Below the pieces are notes generated by a model. That model saw only the letters and a program-made list of their open reading frames with translations, had not been told where the DNA came from and did no database searches. Below, one piece after another: positions 43,384 through 52,705 of a stretch of 64,000 bases of DNA. Origin of the DNA: Cyclobacteriaceae bacterium (GTDB lineage: Bacteria; Bacteroidota; Bacteroidia; Cytophagales; Cyclobacteriaceae); NCBI GenBank assembly GCA_019638395.1, contig JAHBTX010000002.1:310001-374000 (forward strand). Reading direction: 5' to 3'. The translations under genes and the position numbers were made by a program. Positions within the stretch are counted from its first letter, which is position 1. Each line of letters starts with the position of its first letter.

Positions 43384-45663
43384 TTACAACCGGTTATTCT
43401 GATCGTGCAGTTGCGCATCTACTACGGCAATGGCTGCCATGTTGATAATATCGCGAATGGAACTACCCAATTGTAAAATATGCACGGGCTTTTTCATCCC
43501 CAATAAAATCGGGCCGATGGCTTCGGCACCACCAATCTCCATTAATAATTTGTAAGCAATATTCCCCGCTGCCAGGTTCGGGAATATCAAGGTATTCGCT
43601 CCTTCTTTTGCCAATGCACTGAATGGAAAAATCTGTTGTTGAATATCGGTATCAAATGCAACGTTGGCCTGGATGTCGCCATCCACAATCAGTTCCGGAA
43701 ATTTTTGTTTGGCAATACGTACGGCTTCTCGTGCTTTTTCCGGAATCGGGCCTTTGCTGGAGCCGAAGTTGGAGTACGACAACATGGCTACGCGTGGTTC
43801 AATATCAAAAAATTTAACACCCCGTGCCGCCAACCCGATTATTTCAACCAGGTCGTTAGCAGATGGATCAACGTTTACGGTACAATCCGCAAAAAAGTAG
43901 GTGCCCTTTTTATTCATAATAATGTACATGCCCGCCACACGATTCACACCTTCTGCCATTCCGATTATCTGCAGAGAAGGCAAAATAGTTTTGGGATAAT
44001 CTTTTGTTAAGCCCGATACCAGCGCATCGGCTTCACCAAACTCAACCATCATGGCGCCAAATGCATTCCGGTCGCGCATTACACGCTCTGCATCTTTGTA
44101 GGAAATGCCTTTGCGTTGTCTTTTCTGGTGATACGCTTTGGCAAACTTTTCGGTGCGTTCTTTTTCTTCGCGCGGATCAATGATTTTACATTCGCTCAAA
44201 TCAAGTCCATGCTCTTGAATCAGGTGTTCAATATCCGGTCGGCTCCCCAACAAAATAGGATGCGCTATTTTTTCATCTTGCAGTACCTGTGCTGCCTTCA
44301 GAATTTTTGGGTGATCGGCTTCGGCAAATACAATTTGTTTTGGATTTTGTTTAGCGCGTTCAATAATGCGAGAAGTAAGTTTTTGATCGATGCCTACGCG
44401 CTTTAACAAATCCTGATGGTATTGTCCCCAATCCGTAATTGGATTTCGTGCTATGCCCGAATCCATGGCAGCTTTTGCTACAGCTGGCGACACGGTGGTA
44501 ATTAATCTTGGATCAAGTGGTTTTGGAATCAAGTATTCGCGACCAAACTGAATGCGATCAATACCATATGCCTGAAAAACAATATCGGGCACGGGCTCTT
44601 TGGCAAGCGCAGCAAGTGCATACACCGCAGCCAACTTCATGGGTTCGTTAATTTCAGTTGCACGTACATCTAATGCGCCTCTGAAAATATAGGGAAAGCC
44701 CAATACATTGTTAACCTGGTTGGGATGATCGCTGCGGCCCGTACCCATTATTATATCGGTGCGCGTTTTTTTTGCAAGGTTAAAATCAATTTCAGGGTTT
44801 GGATTAGCCAGCGCAAACACAATGGGGTCTTTTGCCATGTTCAATACATCCTCTGGTGTAATGGCATCCGCAACGGAAAGTCCTACAAACACATCGCAAC
44901 CTTTCATGGCTTCCTGCAGCGTGTTTACCTTACGTGTGGTAACAAATTCGGCTTTGGTAGCATCCAGATTAGTGCGTGTGGTATTGATTACGCCTTTGCT
45001 ATCGCACATAATCAGGTTTTCTTTTTTTAAACCCAGGGCAATGTAAAGTTTGGAACAAGATACCGCAGCAGCACCGGCTCCGTTTACCACCAGTACAATT
45101 TCATCAATTTTTTTTCCTACAATCTCTAAAGCATTGAGCAATGCTGCACTTGAAATAATGGCCGTGCCGTGTTGGTCATCGTGCATAATGGGTATATGCA
45201 TTTTTTCGCGCAGCTCTGTTTCAATCTTAAAACATTCCGGGGCTTTAATGTCTTCCAGGTTTACACCACCAAAGGTTGGCTCCAGTGCTTTTACAATTTT
45301 GATAAAGGCATCGGGGTCTTCTTCGTCAATCTCAATATCAAAACTATCGATGCCGGCATACTTTTTAAACAATACTGCTTTACCCTCCATTACAGGCTTG
45401 GCTGCTTCGGGGCCGATATTACCTAAACCCAACACAGCGGTACCATTTGAAATAACCGCTACCAGATTTCCTTTTGAAGTATATTTATAAACATCGTCTT
45501 TATTCGCGGCAATTTCTTTGCAGGGTTCGGCTACACCGGGCGAGTAAGCCAATGCCAGGTCAAGTTGAGTGCTGAGCATTTTGGTTGGTACTACTTCGAT
45601 TTTACCGGGTTGTCCTTGTGTGTGGTAATGGAGGGCGTCTTGCTTGCGGATTTTAATGGACAT
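43384..45663 (-). CDS. maeB: NADP-dependent malic enzyme with phosphotransacetylase-like domain
   Basis: This 759-residue fusion has an N-terminal malic enzyme domain (about residues 1-430). It shows LALAYSPGVAEPCKEIAANK, NGTAVLGLGNIGPEAAKPVM (about 72-91), MHDDQHGTAIISSAALLNAL (metal ligands Asp-Asp, about 160-179) and VVNGAGAAAVSC (NADP loop). The C-terminal half (about 430-759) resembles phosphate acetyltransferase, for example PKQIVFAEADHPKILKAAQV and SNFGSSKGPIPEKAREAVR, but in this fusion it is regulatory (acetyl-CoA) rather than catalytic. It decarboxylates malate to pyruvate with NADPH. It is a single minus-strand gene, separated from ruvA by the accessory stretch. Confidence 0.94.
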   Translation of the reverse strand: MSIKIRKQDALHYHTQGQPGKIEVVPTKMLSTQLDLALAYSPGVAEPCKEIAANKDDVYKYTSKGNLVAVISNGTAVLGLGNIGPEAAKPVMEGKAVLFKKYAGIDSFDIEIDEEDPDAFIKIVKALEPTFGGVNLEDIKAPECFKIETELREKMHIPIMHDDQHGTAIISSAALLNALEIVGKKIDEIVLVVNGAGAAAVSCSKLYIALGLKKENLIMCDSKGVINTTRTNLDATKAEFVTTRKVNTLQEAMKGCDVFVGLSVADAITPEDVLNMAKDPIVFALANPNPEIDFNLAKKTRTDIIMGTGRSDHPNQVNNVLGFPYIFRGALDVRATEINEPMKLAAVYALAALAKEPVPDIVFQAYGIDRIQFGREYLIPKPLDPRLITTVSPAVAKAAMDSGIARNPITDWGQYHQDLLKRVGIDQKLTSRIIERAKQNPKQIVFAEADHPKILKAAQVLQDEKIAHPILLGSRPDIEHLIQEHGLDLSECKIIDPREEKERTEKFAKAYHQKRQRKGISYKDAERVMRDRNAFGAMMVEFGEADALVSGLTKDYPKTILPSLQIIGMAEGVNRVAGMYIIMNKKGTYFFADCTVNVDPSANDLVEIIGLAARGVKFFDIEPRVAMLSYSNFGSSKGPIPEKAREAVRIAKQKFPELIVDGDIQANVAFDTDIQQQIFPFSALAKEGANTLIFPNLAAGNIAYKLLMEIGGAEAIGPILLGMKKPVHILQLGSSIRDIINMAAIAVVDAQLHDQNNRL

Positions 45664-45951
45664 ACAATGGAATTAGAATAAGGTGGCAATTTACAACCTA
45701 ACTAACAGGAATAAATAATTTTGAGTGTCGAATTTTAAGTAAGCAGGTTAGGCAACACATTTATGCGTTAATATCTCTTGAAAGGGATTGATAAAAATTC
45801 GAAACCCAGTTAACGTAATTTAAAGGTTATTTTCAAAGCATTTTGAAGTGCCCTTGTGAGTAACATGATGGTGCGTGAAAAATCTTAAGTGTATATTGAT
45901 ATTGCCTTGTAAAAACTACTGCGCCACTGTTTTTGCAATCTTTGTTTAGAA
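45664..45951. other. 288-base intergenic region, nothing definite
   Basis: This gap holds the maeB leader on the right-hand end of that gene and the downstream region of the secreted-protein gene. No clear hairpin, ORF or conserved -7 element was identified. Confidence 0.5.
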
Positions 45952-48900
45952 TTATTTAATAACCACTCGGGTTTGCACCATCTGTCCTGCTATAAAAGCA
46001 CGTAACAGGTAAAATCCTTTTGAAAGGCTATGTTCAAAAACCATTTCCGACTCTTCTGCATTGGTTATTATACCATAATATACTCTTACTATTCTGCCAT
46101 GTACATCAAACAATTCAATATGTATTGGGCCTGTTCTTGATAACGATACAAACCGAAGGCGCAGCTCTTCACTAACTACCGGGTTCGGAAAGGCATTTAC
46201 TTCAGCCATAGCAGTATCCGATATTGTTATGCGTACTACCTTGGAGAGTGCCTGCTTTCCATCATAGTCAACTTGCCTTAACCGATAATAGAAATTTCCC
46301 ATAGCAGGTCTAAAATCCCACGCCTGGTAGAGCTGGCGTTCACTTGTAGTTCCTTTTCCTTGCACGCGCTCCACAAATTCAAACTTTCTTCCATCCGTAG
46401 ATACTTCTACATCAAAGTAATGGTTGTTAAGTTCTGAGGCCGTTTCCCATATCAGTTTTACGCGATGACCGATTGGTTGCGCTGTAAAGGATAATAGTTC
46501 AACGGGCAACGGGTTGTTTACAGTAGATGACCCTAATGTAAAGAATGTATCAAAAACTCCTACAAACTGCGATGTTACCTCGCCATTAGCTTGTGTACCG
46601 GAATTACTACTTTGATAGTGGTTGGTCCATTGACTGCCGTACCACCGAAAGCAAATCACGGTCAAGCGGATCGTTGGAAACACCGCTTGCAAAATCCCAG
46701 ATAAGCGTTACAAATCCGCTGGCCGAACCCGTTCTGTTTATTCTCCAATATTCAATATCACTCACGGTAGTAATTGTAACATCCATAGCTGAACCAATAT
46801 TATCTATAGCACTTTCGTTAAAGTATTCAACAAAAAAAGTTGATGCCAGCGAATTGCTGGGCTCTATTGTAGCCGGCCGAATTTTACCGCCCTTACCTAC
46901 CGGATAGGTAAATGGGGAAGTAGAATTAGTTTGTTTACCCAAGGGGCCGCTAATATACGATGCATTACTTCCTCCTAAATAGGAACCCGTGGTTGAAAGT
47001 GTAAGCGGGAAAGATAAGCTTGACATAACTAATCCACTGGTTAAGTTTAATACGCCATTTACCACCACAGATTGAGAGATAAGTTTTGAACCGCCACCTG
47101 CAACTGTCAGGTTATGGAAGCTAACCGGTGAAATATCTCCATTAATTGATTGCGATGATGCCGCAATAAGTGAAACCGCTCCCGTTCCAGTATTGAAGAC
47201 ATTGTTCTGTTGAAAATCTCCGTACAGTGTAATGGATTGGCCACCTGTAACTGTCAGGGTTCCTTCATTTACCAGGGCATAGGGCGAAACACCTGTTGTG
47301 CATTGTACAAGTTGTCCCGAACCGGAAAGTGTAACGGTTGCGCCCTCTAACACAATCAGTTCTCGAAAGTTGGCTGTTGTAGTTCCTGTGATAGTAGGTT
47401 GGTTTAAAACTATTCCGGGAATATTCGGCCCAATCTTTATTAGTTCACGACCGCCACACGATGGTACAACTCCTCCCGACCAGTTGGTAGTGGTAACCCA
47501 ATTGGTATCGGTTGTTCCTAACCAGGTTACCATTACCTCACTTGCCCCTATATCGCAAATACCAGTTCGGTTTGCGTTATCTATATCATTGCTTACGGGG
47601 TTGGTTGCTGCGCTGGCTGCACCAAGATCTACAACATTGTTTAGTACATCAGCCGAGCCATCATCCGGAATACGAAGGTTGCCCGAATTAATAGCCATGA
47701 ACTTAGGGCTGATATTAAAATTGCGGGAGTTGGCATCTTGGCTGCTTGCGGTTTGCCAGGTTGCAAAATTGCGAGCTGTACCATTAAAATTGGTGAGGTT
47801 GCCTGCTGTGGTGGTAAATAACAAATTATAATTAGAGGTAAAGTTGGCAAAACCATCTTGCCCTGTTAATGCATAATGACTGCCGGTGCCTCCTGTGCGG
47901 GTATTCAGAAAAATATTGGTTCTTAATTCCACTGGGGCATCGTGTGTGCTGGAGCGGTAAAATGCATGTGTTGGCAAGGACCCAGTGGATGTTCCAATAA
48001 CTGCTACCGAGTTTGCATATATATGAACGGTACCTTGTGTGGTATTACCACTAACACCGCGCAGGTATATTCCCCTGAACTCCAAATTTTGTGAAGCACC
48101 CATTCCCAACGTTATCATATTGTTTTCCACCCGCGGCACAAATGGTGCAGGCGCTGTTGTGCGCAACAAAACTCCATTTATGGTAGCTCCATTTGCTGCA
48201 GCAATTCCCCACATAGTGTTTTTGGCAATCTGTACATTTCCCGTTCCGGCCTCGTACAAAAAAATTCCGGCAACAGCATCATAATCAGAAGAAGTAGTAA
48301 GCGAGGTGAGGTTGTAAATCTCGTTGCTGGTTAGTTGCACATCTGTGGGAGTGTTTAAATGAATACCGAAAAACTGCGGGTTGCCGCTGTTGTTAACACG
48401 GTTCCAGATATGGGCTATTTTATTGCGTTCAATTGTAAGGTTTACACTTGTGGATGCGTAAATACCGGCTACGTATGTTCCTGCGTTTACCGTTGTTGTA
48501 GATGTGGTAAAATACTCATTACCGGTTAAGTTACCGATTACATTCCTCCGCATGGTTAGCTGACCAGCCTGTTGGGCTATAAAAATTCCAACCGATTGAA
48601 GACGGTCTCCACTAACTGAGCCTGATGAAGTAACAAATAAACCATCGATGTTATTATTTTCAACCAGTCCATCAATGCTTGTTACAGCAGAGTTGGTTTG
48701 AAGCGCAATCCCAGCTACACGCCCGGTACAATTTGTGAATGTTCCGGTAATACGTTGATCGGTAGTGGTGCCACCAATAGTATTATTCCGCACCTCTAAT
48801 TTCCCTCTTACTAGTAGCATGCCGTAAAGCGAAGCTGATGCCGCAGTAGTTGATGTAAGATTAGTAGTTTGAAAACCTCGAATAATATTTCCGCTTATTA

Positions 48901-49897
48901 CTGTTGGCAAAACAAACCCAACTTCTTCAATTTCTATAAGCCGGGCACGAATAAATCCTCCGGCAGGTGCGTTTATAACCCGTTGCACGCCTGTTGCTCC
49001 TTCAGCATTACCTCCAATAGCGTTATTCGAAATTATAAAATTATTGCCAGCCGGACTGTTGATGTGAATACCCCGGTAGGTAATGTTAGCTGTTGCCGTA
49101 CGATTAGCTGTTTGATAAATGGAATTGCCAGCAATAACCATGTTGCTATTAAAGTTGCCAACACTAATACCGGTGCCCCCGGCAGAAGCTGAAAAGAAAT
49201 TAAATATGCGATTGTTAGTAAGTTGAATGTTATCATTGGTTTGGCTTGCACCCCCATCTAACCGAATACCTACTTGTGGCAGTGTTGCGGCATCTTTTAT
49301 GTCGCAGTAATCTATTGTCAAATCATCATTGCCAGCTATGCTTCCCCCTGCTATGTTCACCACACCGGATGCACTTGCGTTGGCACTTTCAATAATAACT
49401 GAGCGGATAGAACATGAAACCGCATCGCTGGAAATACCAAAAGTGGCCGTTGTTGTACTTGCATTTCGAATGGTTAAGTAGCGGTTTGTGTAACTCATGG
49501 TGGCATCTCCCGGGGCTCTGCCATCAAAGATTACCCTATCGGCACCGGCAAGCGCAATTAACCCTTGCGAGTTATTGGTGCCTGAGATCGTGCGCATGGT
49601 GGCGGTATTAGAACGAAACGTTACTGTATGCGGGCCTCCTGTATCGGTTATTGGACCCAGTACATTAGCACCCGTCTCGGTTGTGATGTTCGTATATATT
49701 TCAAAAATTACATTGCCGTTAATGCCTCGGGAATTAATTGCTGCAAAGGCTCCCCCTGCAAGGGTAATACTGGCAAAATCGCATGCGCCTCCACAACCAG
49801 AAGCCAAAGGAGTTCCTATTTTATAAGTTCCGCTTAAAGGCTGAGCTTGTACAACTACAGAGGTAATTAAGAATAAAAGAACCAGCAACTTTTTCAT
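45952..49897 (-). pseudogene. Type IX-secreted beta-helix surface protein, frameshifted near its C-terminal part
   Basis: The first frame (46607-49897, from ATG at 49897) encodes a signal peptide MKKLLVLLFLITSVVVQAQ and a long right-handed beta-helix region. The repeats have Asn/Gly-rich turns such as LTIDYCDIKD and LEVRNNTIGG (about 40-750), followed by immunoglobulin-like and G8-like beta domains. It ends out of frame near 46640. The second frame (45952 to about 46646) continues with RWYGSQWTNHYQSS, PVELLSFTAQPIGHRVKLIW (a fibronectin-type domain) and a C-terminal sorting domain: NAFPNPVVSEELRLRF, then the final SKGFYLLRAFIAGQMVQTRV. Inserting 8 bases (a second GGTGGTAC unit) rejoins both frames as SVVRWYGSQW and gives 1317 residues. 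It may be a true mutant, a phase-variable gene or a collapsed repeat in the assembly. Confidence 0.82.
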
Positions 49898-50223
49898 AGT
49901 AGTGAGTTTACTTCTACAATTGTTACCAATACCTTTATTCAAATAGCAAAATAAACGGTCATATTACAATTTGAGTGGAGAAATTATTTTTCTGTAGTTA
50001 TACAAACCTTCAAATCTTTGCGATTTTCAAAGCAAACATGGCGGCTTTGGGTAATAAAATTTAAAGCACATGCGTAAGCCCCAGTTAATTTGCTGGATTA
50101 GGAAAAAGGTAAAAATTTGTAATGGCTAAAGTAAACTTACAACTAAACCAATCCTTGATCGTCAATACATAGATACATGTAGTATCTGCTAAAACTCATT
50201 ACCTTGCCTGGTAGTAATTTATT
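49898..50223. other. 326-base divergent intergenic region
   Basis: This is the space between the divergent secreted-protein gene and the flippase gene. It contains a palindrome at 50171-50187 and TACCTTG (50200-50206), a possible -7 element ending 17 bases before the flippase GTG. On the minus strand TTATTTTG-like sequence occurs about 60 bases before the secreted-protein start. No ORF is supported. Confidence 0.5.
50171..50187. promoter_or_regulatory. Palindrome upstream of the envelope operon
   Basis: AGATAC (50171-50176), ATGTA, GTATCT (50182-50187), with an inner TACATGTA palindrome. It lies just upstream of TACCTTG and may be an operator. Confidence 0.4.
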
Positions 50224-51672
50224 GTGAGTAAACTAAAACAACTTGCTGGCGAAACCGCCCTATACGGGCTGGGTAGCATGGTGCCGCGCATGATTAATTT
50301 TTTGCAAGTGCCTTTGCATACCATTAACATGTTTAGCGAAGCAGCATATGGCGAGCTAACCAAACTCTATGCATACGTAGCAGTGGTTAACATTATTTAT
50401 ATGTTTGGAATGGAAACCGCCTACTTCCGGTTTGCAACCAAACCCGGTGCTGACCCTAAACGGATTTTTAACCTGGCACAAACCATCGTTATTGCCATAA
50501 GCGGATCGTTAACCGTACTCCTATTGTTAGGAGCTGTGCCAATTGCATCGGCCCTGCAGGCCAGCAACCCACAATTTATTACCTGGCTGGTTATTACCAT
50601 GTTTATTGATGCACTGGTAGCCATACCCTTTGCACAATTACGGTTGCAGAAAAAAGCATTGCTTTTTGCAACCGCTAAAATTCTAAATGTAGTACTTGTA
50701 TTAGGGCTTAATTATTATTTTCTAAAACTTAACTACGATGCTTCTGTTGGCGTGGGCTACGTATTTTTGGCAACCTTAATTGCCAATACCCTCTTTATTA
50801 TATTTTTTATTAAAACACTTCTTGCCTGGCGTCCTGTGTGGGATAAAACGCTTTCGCCCCAAATGTTCAGCTATGCCTACCCGGTAATGATTACGGGCAT
50901 AGCCGGTATGATTAACGAAATGTTTTCGCGCAGCATGCTGGATTGGTGGTTACCCGAAAATTTTTACAAAGGAGTATCGCAAAAAGATGCCGGTGGAATT
51001 TTTGGTGCGGCTTATAAGTATGCTGTGTTTATGAACCTCGGCATTCAGGCATTTCGGTATGCAGCCGAACCGTTCTTCTTTTCCAATGCAAAAGAAAAAA
51101 ACTCACCCCACTTATTTGCGCAGGTTAATCACTTTTTTGTTATAGCCTGCTGCTTCGTGTGGTTAGGTATTAGTATTAACCTCGATATTTTAAAATACAT
51201 TATCGGAGAAAATTTCTGGTTGGGATTAAACATTGTGCCGGTACTATTATTAGCCTACCTGCTATTGGGTGTATATTATAACATGAGTGTTTGGTTTAAA
51301 CTCACCGACAAAACGCAATACGGAACTATCATCACCATACTGGGTGCCATTATTACTATTGCAGGCAATTATTTATTAATACCCGTTGCCGGATTTATGG
51401 GCAGTGCGTTTGCGGCAGTAGCTTGTTATGCAGGTATGGCTATAACCTGTTATCTGCTGGGGCAAAAGTATTACCCCATACCCTACCGGATAACACCCGA
51501 TGTTGGATATATAGTATTTACAGGCGCATTGATAAACCTGATAAATAAAATACAGTTTGCCAATCAATGGGCAACAACCGGATTTCATGCATGTATTATC
51601 ATTACCTATGGCGTATTGGTTTATTGGATTGAAAAGAAGAATCTGACCCGAACTACCCATTCAGAATTTTAG
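50224..51672 (+). CDS. Oligosaccharide flippase family membrane protein (second Wzx-like)
   Basis: This 482-residue membrane protein has about fourteen hydrophobic segments of the MATE/MVF (Wzx) superfamily. Early features are AGETALYGLGSMVPRMINFL and VPLHTINMFSEAAYGELTKL (about 29-48), followed by YVAVVNIIYMFGMETAYFRF, which is highly typical of this Bacteroidota envelope-operon flippase. It starts with GTG at 50224. It is the first gene of an eight- to nine-gene operon, followed after 24 bases by a sugar nucleotidyltransferase. The lipid-linked substrate (for example a lipid II-like or surface-glycan precursor) is unknown. It is not adjacent to the polysaccharide cluster that contains the other flippase. 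Confidence 0.87.
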   Translation: MSKLKQLAGETALYGLGSMVPRMINFLQVPLHTINMFSEAAYGELTKLYAYVAVVNIIYMFGMETAYFRFATKPGADPKRIFNLAQTIVIAISGSLTVLLLLGAVPIASALQASNPQFITWLVITMFIDALVAIPFAQLRLQKKALLFATAKILNVVLVLGLNYYFLKLNYDASVGVGYVFLATLIANTLFIIFFIKTLLAWRPVWDKTLSPQMFSYAYPVMITGIAGMINEMFSRSMLDWWLPENFYKGVSQKDAGGIFGAAYKYAVFMNLGIQAFRYAAEPFFFSNAKEKNSPHLFAQVNHFFVIACCFVWLGISINLDILKYIIGENFWLGLNIVPVLLLAYLLLGVYYNMSVWFKLTDKTQYGTIITILGAIITIAGNYLLIPVAGFMGSAFAAVACYAGMAITCYLLGQKYYPIPYRITPDVGYIVFTGALINLINKIQFANQWATTGFHACIIITYGVLVYWIEKKNLTRTTHSEF

Positions 51673-51696
51673 TAGCTTTACTCCTCACACACGGCT

Positions 51697-52704
51697 ATGA
51701 ATATTATAATACCAATGGCTGGCTTAGGTAAACGCCTGCGCCCGCACACATTAACTACTGCCAAACCATTATTGCCCATTGCCGGTAAGCCCATTGTACA
51801 CCGGTTGGTAGAAGACATTGCGCGTGTTTGCCCTGAAAAGATTAATTACATCGGGTTTATTGTTCACCCTTCATTTGGCAAACAAGTAGAAGAAGATTTG
51901 AAACTGGTAGCTAAAGCTGTTGGGGCCGAAGGGAAAATCTATTATCAGGAAACAGCCCTCGGTATTTCGCATGCCTTACTTTTTGCGAAAGAATTATTTG
52001 AAGGAAAAGTGATTGTGGCTTTTGCCGATACCTTATTTCGGGCCGATTTTAAATTAGATACCAGCAAAGACGGAACGATTTGGGTGCAGCGCGTAGAAAA
52101 TCCTTCGCAGTTTGGAGTTGTTAAACTTAATGCACAAGGTGAGATTATCGAGTTGATTGAAAAACCTAGTGCATTTGTATCTGACCTGGCTATTATCGGA
52201 ATCTATTTCTTTAAGCATGGCGAAAAACTGCGCACCGAAATGCAGTACTTGCTCGATCACGACATAAAAGAGAAAGGTGAGTATCAGTTTACAACCGCAC
52301 TTGAAAATCTGAAAAAGAAAGGAGCCACATTTGTTCCTGGCCAGGTGCAGGAGTGGCTCGATTGTGGCAACAAAGACAACATGGTGCAAACCAACCAACG
52401 CTACCTCGAAATCATTAGAGATCAGAACTTGGTTTCAGAAAAGGCAACTTTAAAAAACTCGGTACTGATACAACCCCTATTTATTGCCGATGGTGTAACA
52501 ATTGAAAACTCAGTTATCGGCCCGCACGTATCCATTGGTGCCGATACTAAAATCGCAGATTCCCGTATCAGCAATTCTATCGTCCAAAAAAACTGTTCAA
52601 TCCGGAATGCTGTTATGAAAAATAGTTTAATAGGAAATTATGTTGAAGTGGACGGCCCTGCTGCCGATGTGGATGCCGGTGATTATACCCGATTCAAATA
52701 TTAA
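51697..52704 (+). CDS. Sugar-phosphate nucleotidyltransferase
   Basis: This 335-residue enzyme has an N-terminal nucleotidyltransferase domain, IIIPMAGLGKRLRPHTLTTA with AKPLLPIAGKPIVHRLVEDI, and the metal-binding Asp in IVAFADTLFRADF (about 109-121). It is followed by EKPSAFVSDLAIIGIYFFK (about 155-173) and a short left-handed beta-helix (about 250-325, LIQPLFIADGVTIENSVIGP). This layout resembles glucose-1-phosphate thymidylyltransferase/mannose-1-phosphate guanylyltransferase-type enzymes, but the sugar is not determined. It probably activates a sugar for an envelope glycan. It is followed directly by the TPR protein. Confidence 0.88.
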   Translation: MNIIIPMAGLGKRLRPHTLTTAKPLLPIAGKPIVHRLVEDIARVCPEKINYIGFIVHPSFGKQVEEDLKLVAKAVGAEGKIYYQETALGISHALLFAKELFEGKVIVAFADTLFRADFKLDTSKDGTIWVQRVENPSQFGVVKLNAQGEIIELIEKPSAFVSDLAIIGIYFFKHGEKLRTEMQYLLDHDIKEKGEYQFTTALENLKKKGATFVPGQVQEWLDCGNKDNMVQTNQRYLEIIRDQNLVSEKATLKNSVLIQPLFIADGVTIENSVIGPHVSIGADTKIADSRISNSIVQKNCSIRNAVMKNSLIGNYVEVDGPAADVDAGDYTRFKY

Positions 52705-52705
52705 T

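Noticed and set aside
45952-46692. Independent 246-residue gene beginning MQAVFPTIRLTVICFRW
   Set aside because: Its N-terminus is out-of-frame sequence of the upstream gene, and the domains from RWYGSQW onward are the natural continuation of the beta-helix protein, so it was merged as a frameshifted gene.
52640-52705. Longer N-terminus for the TPR protein
   Set aside because: It would overlap the nucleotidyltransferase gene by 65 bases and place a hydrophilic stretch before the signal peptide; a TTG right after the upstream stop fits better.
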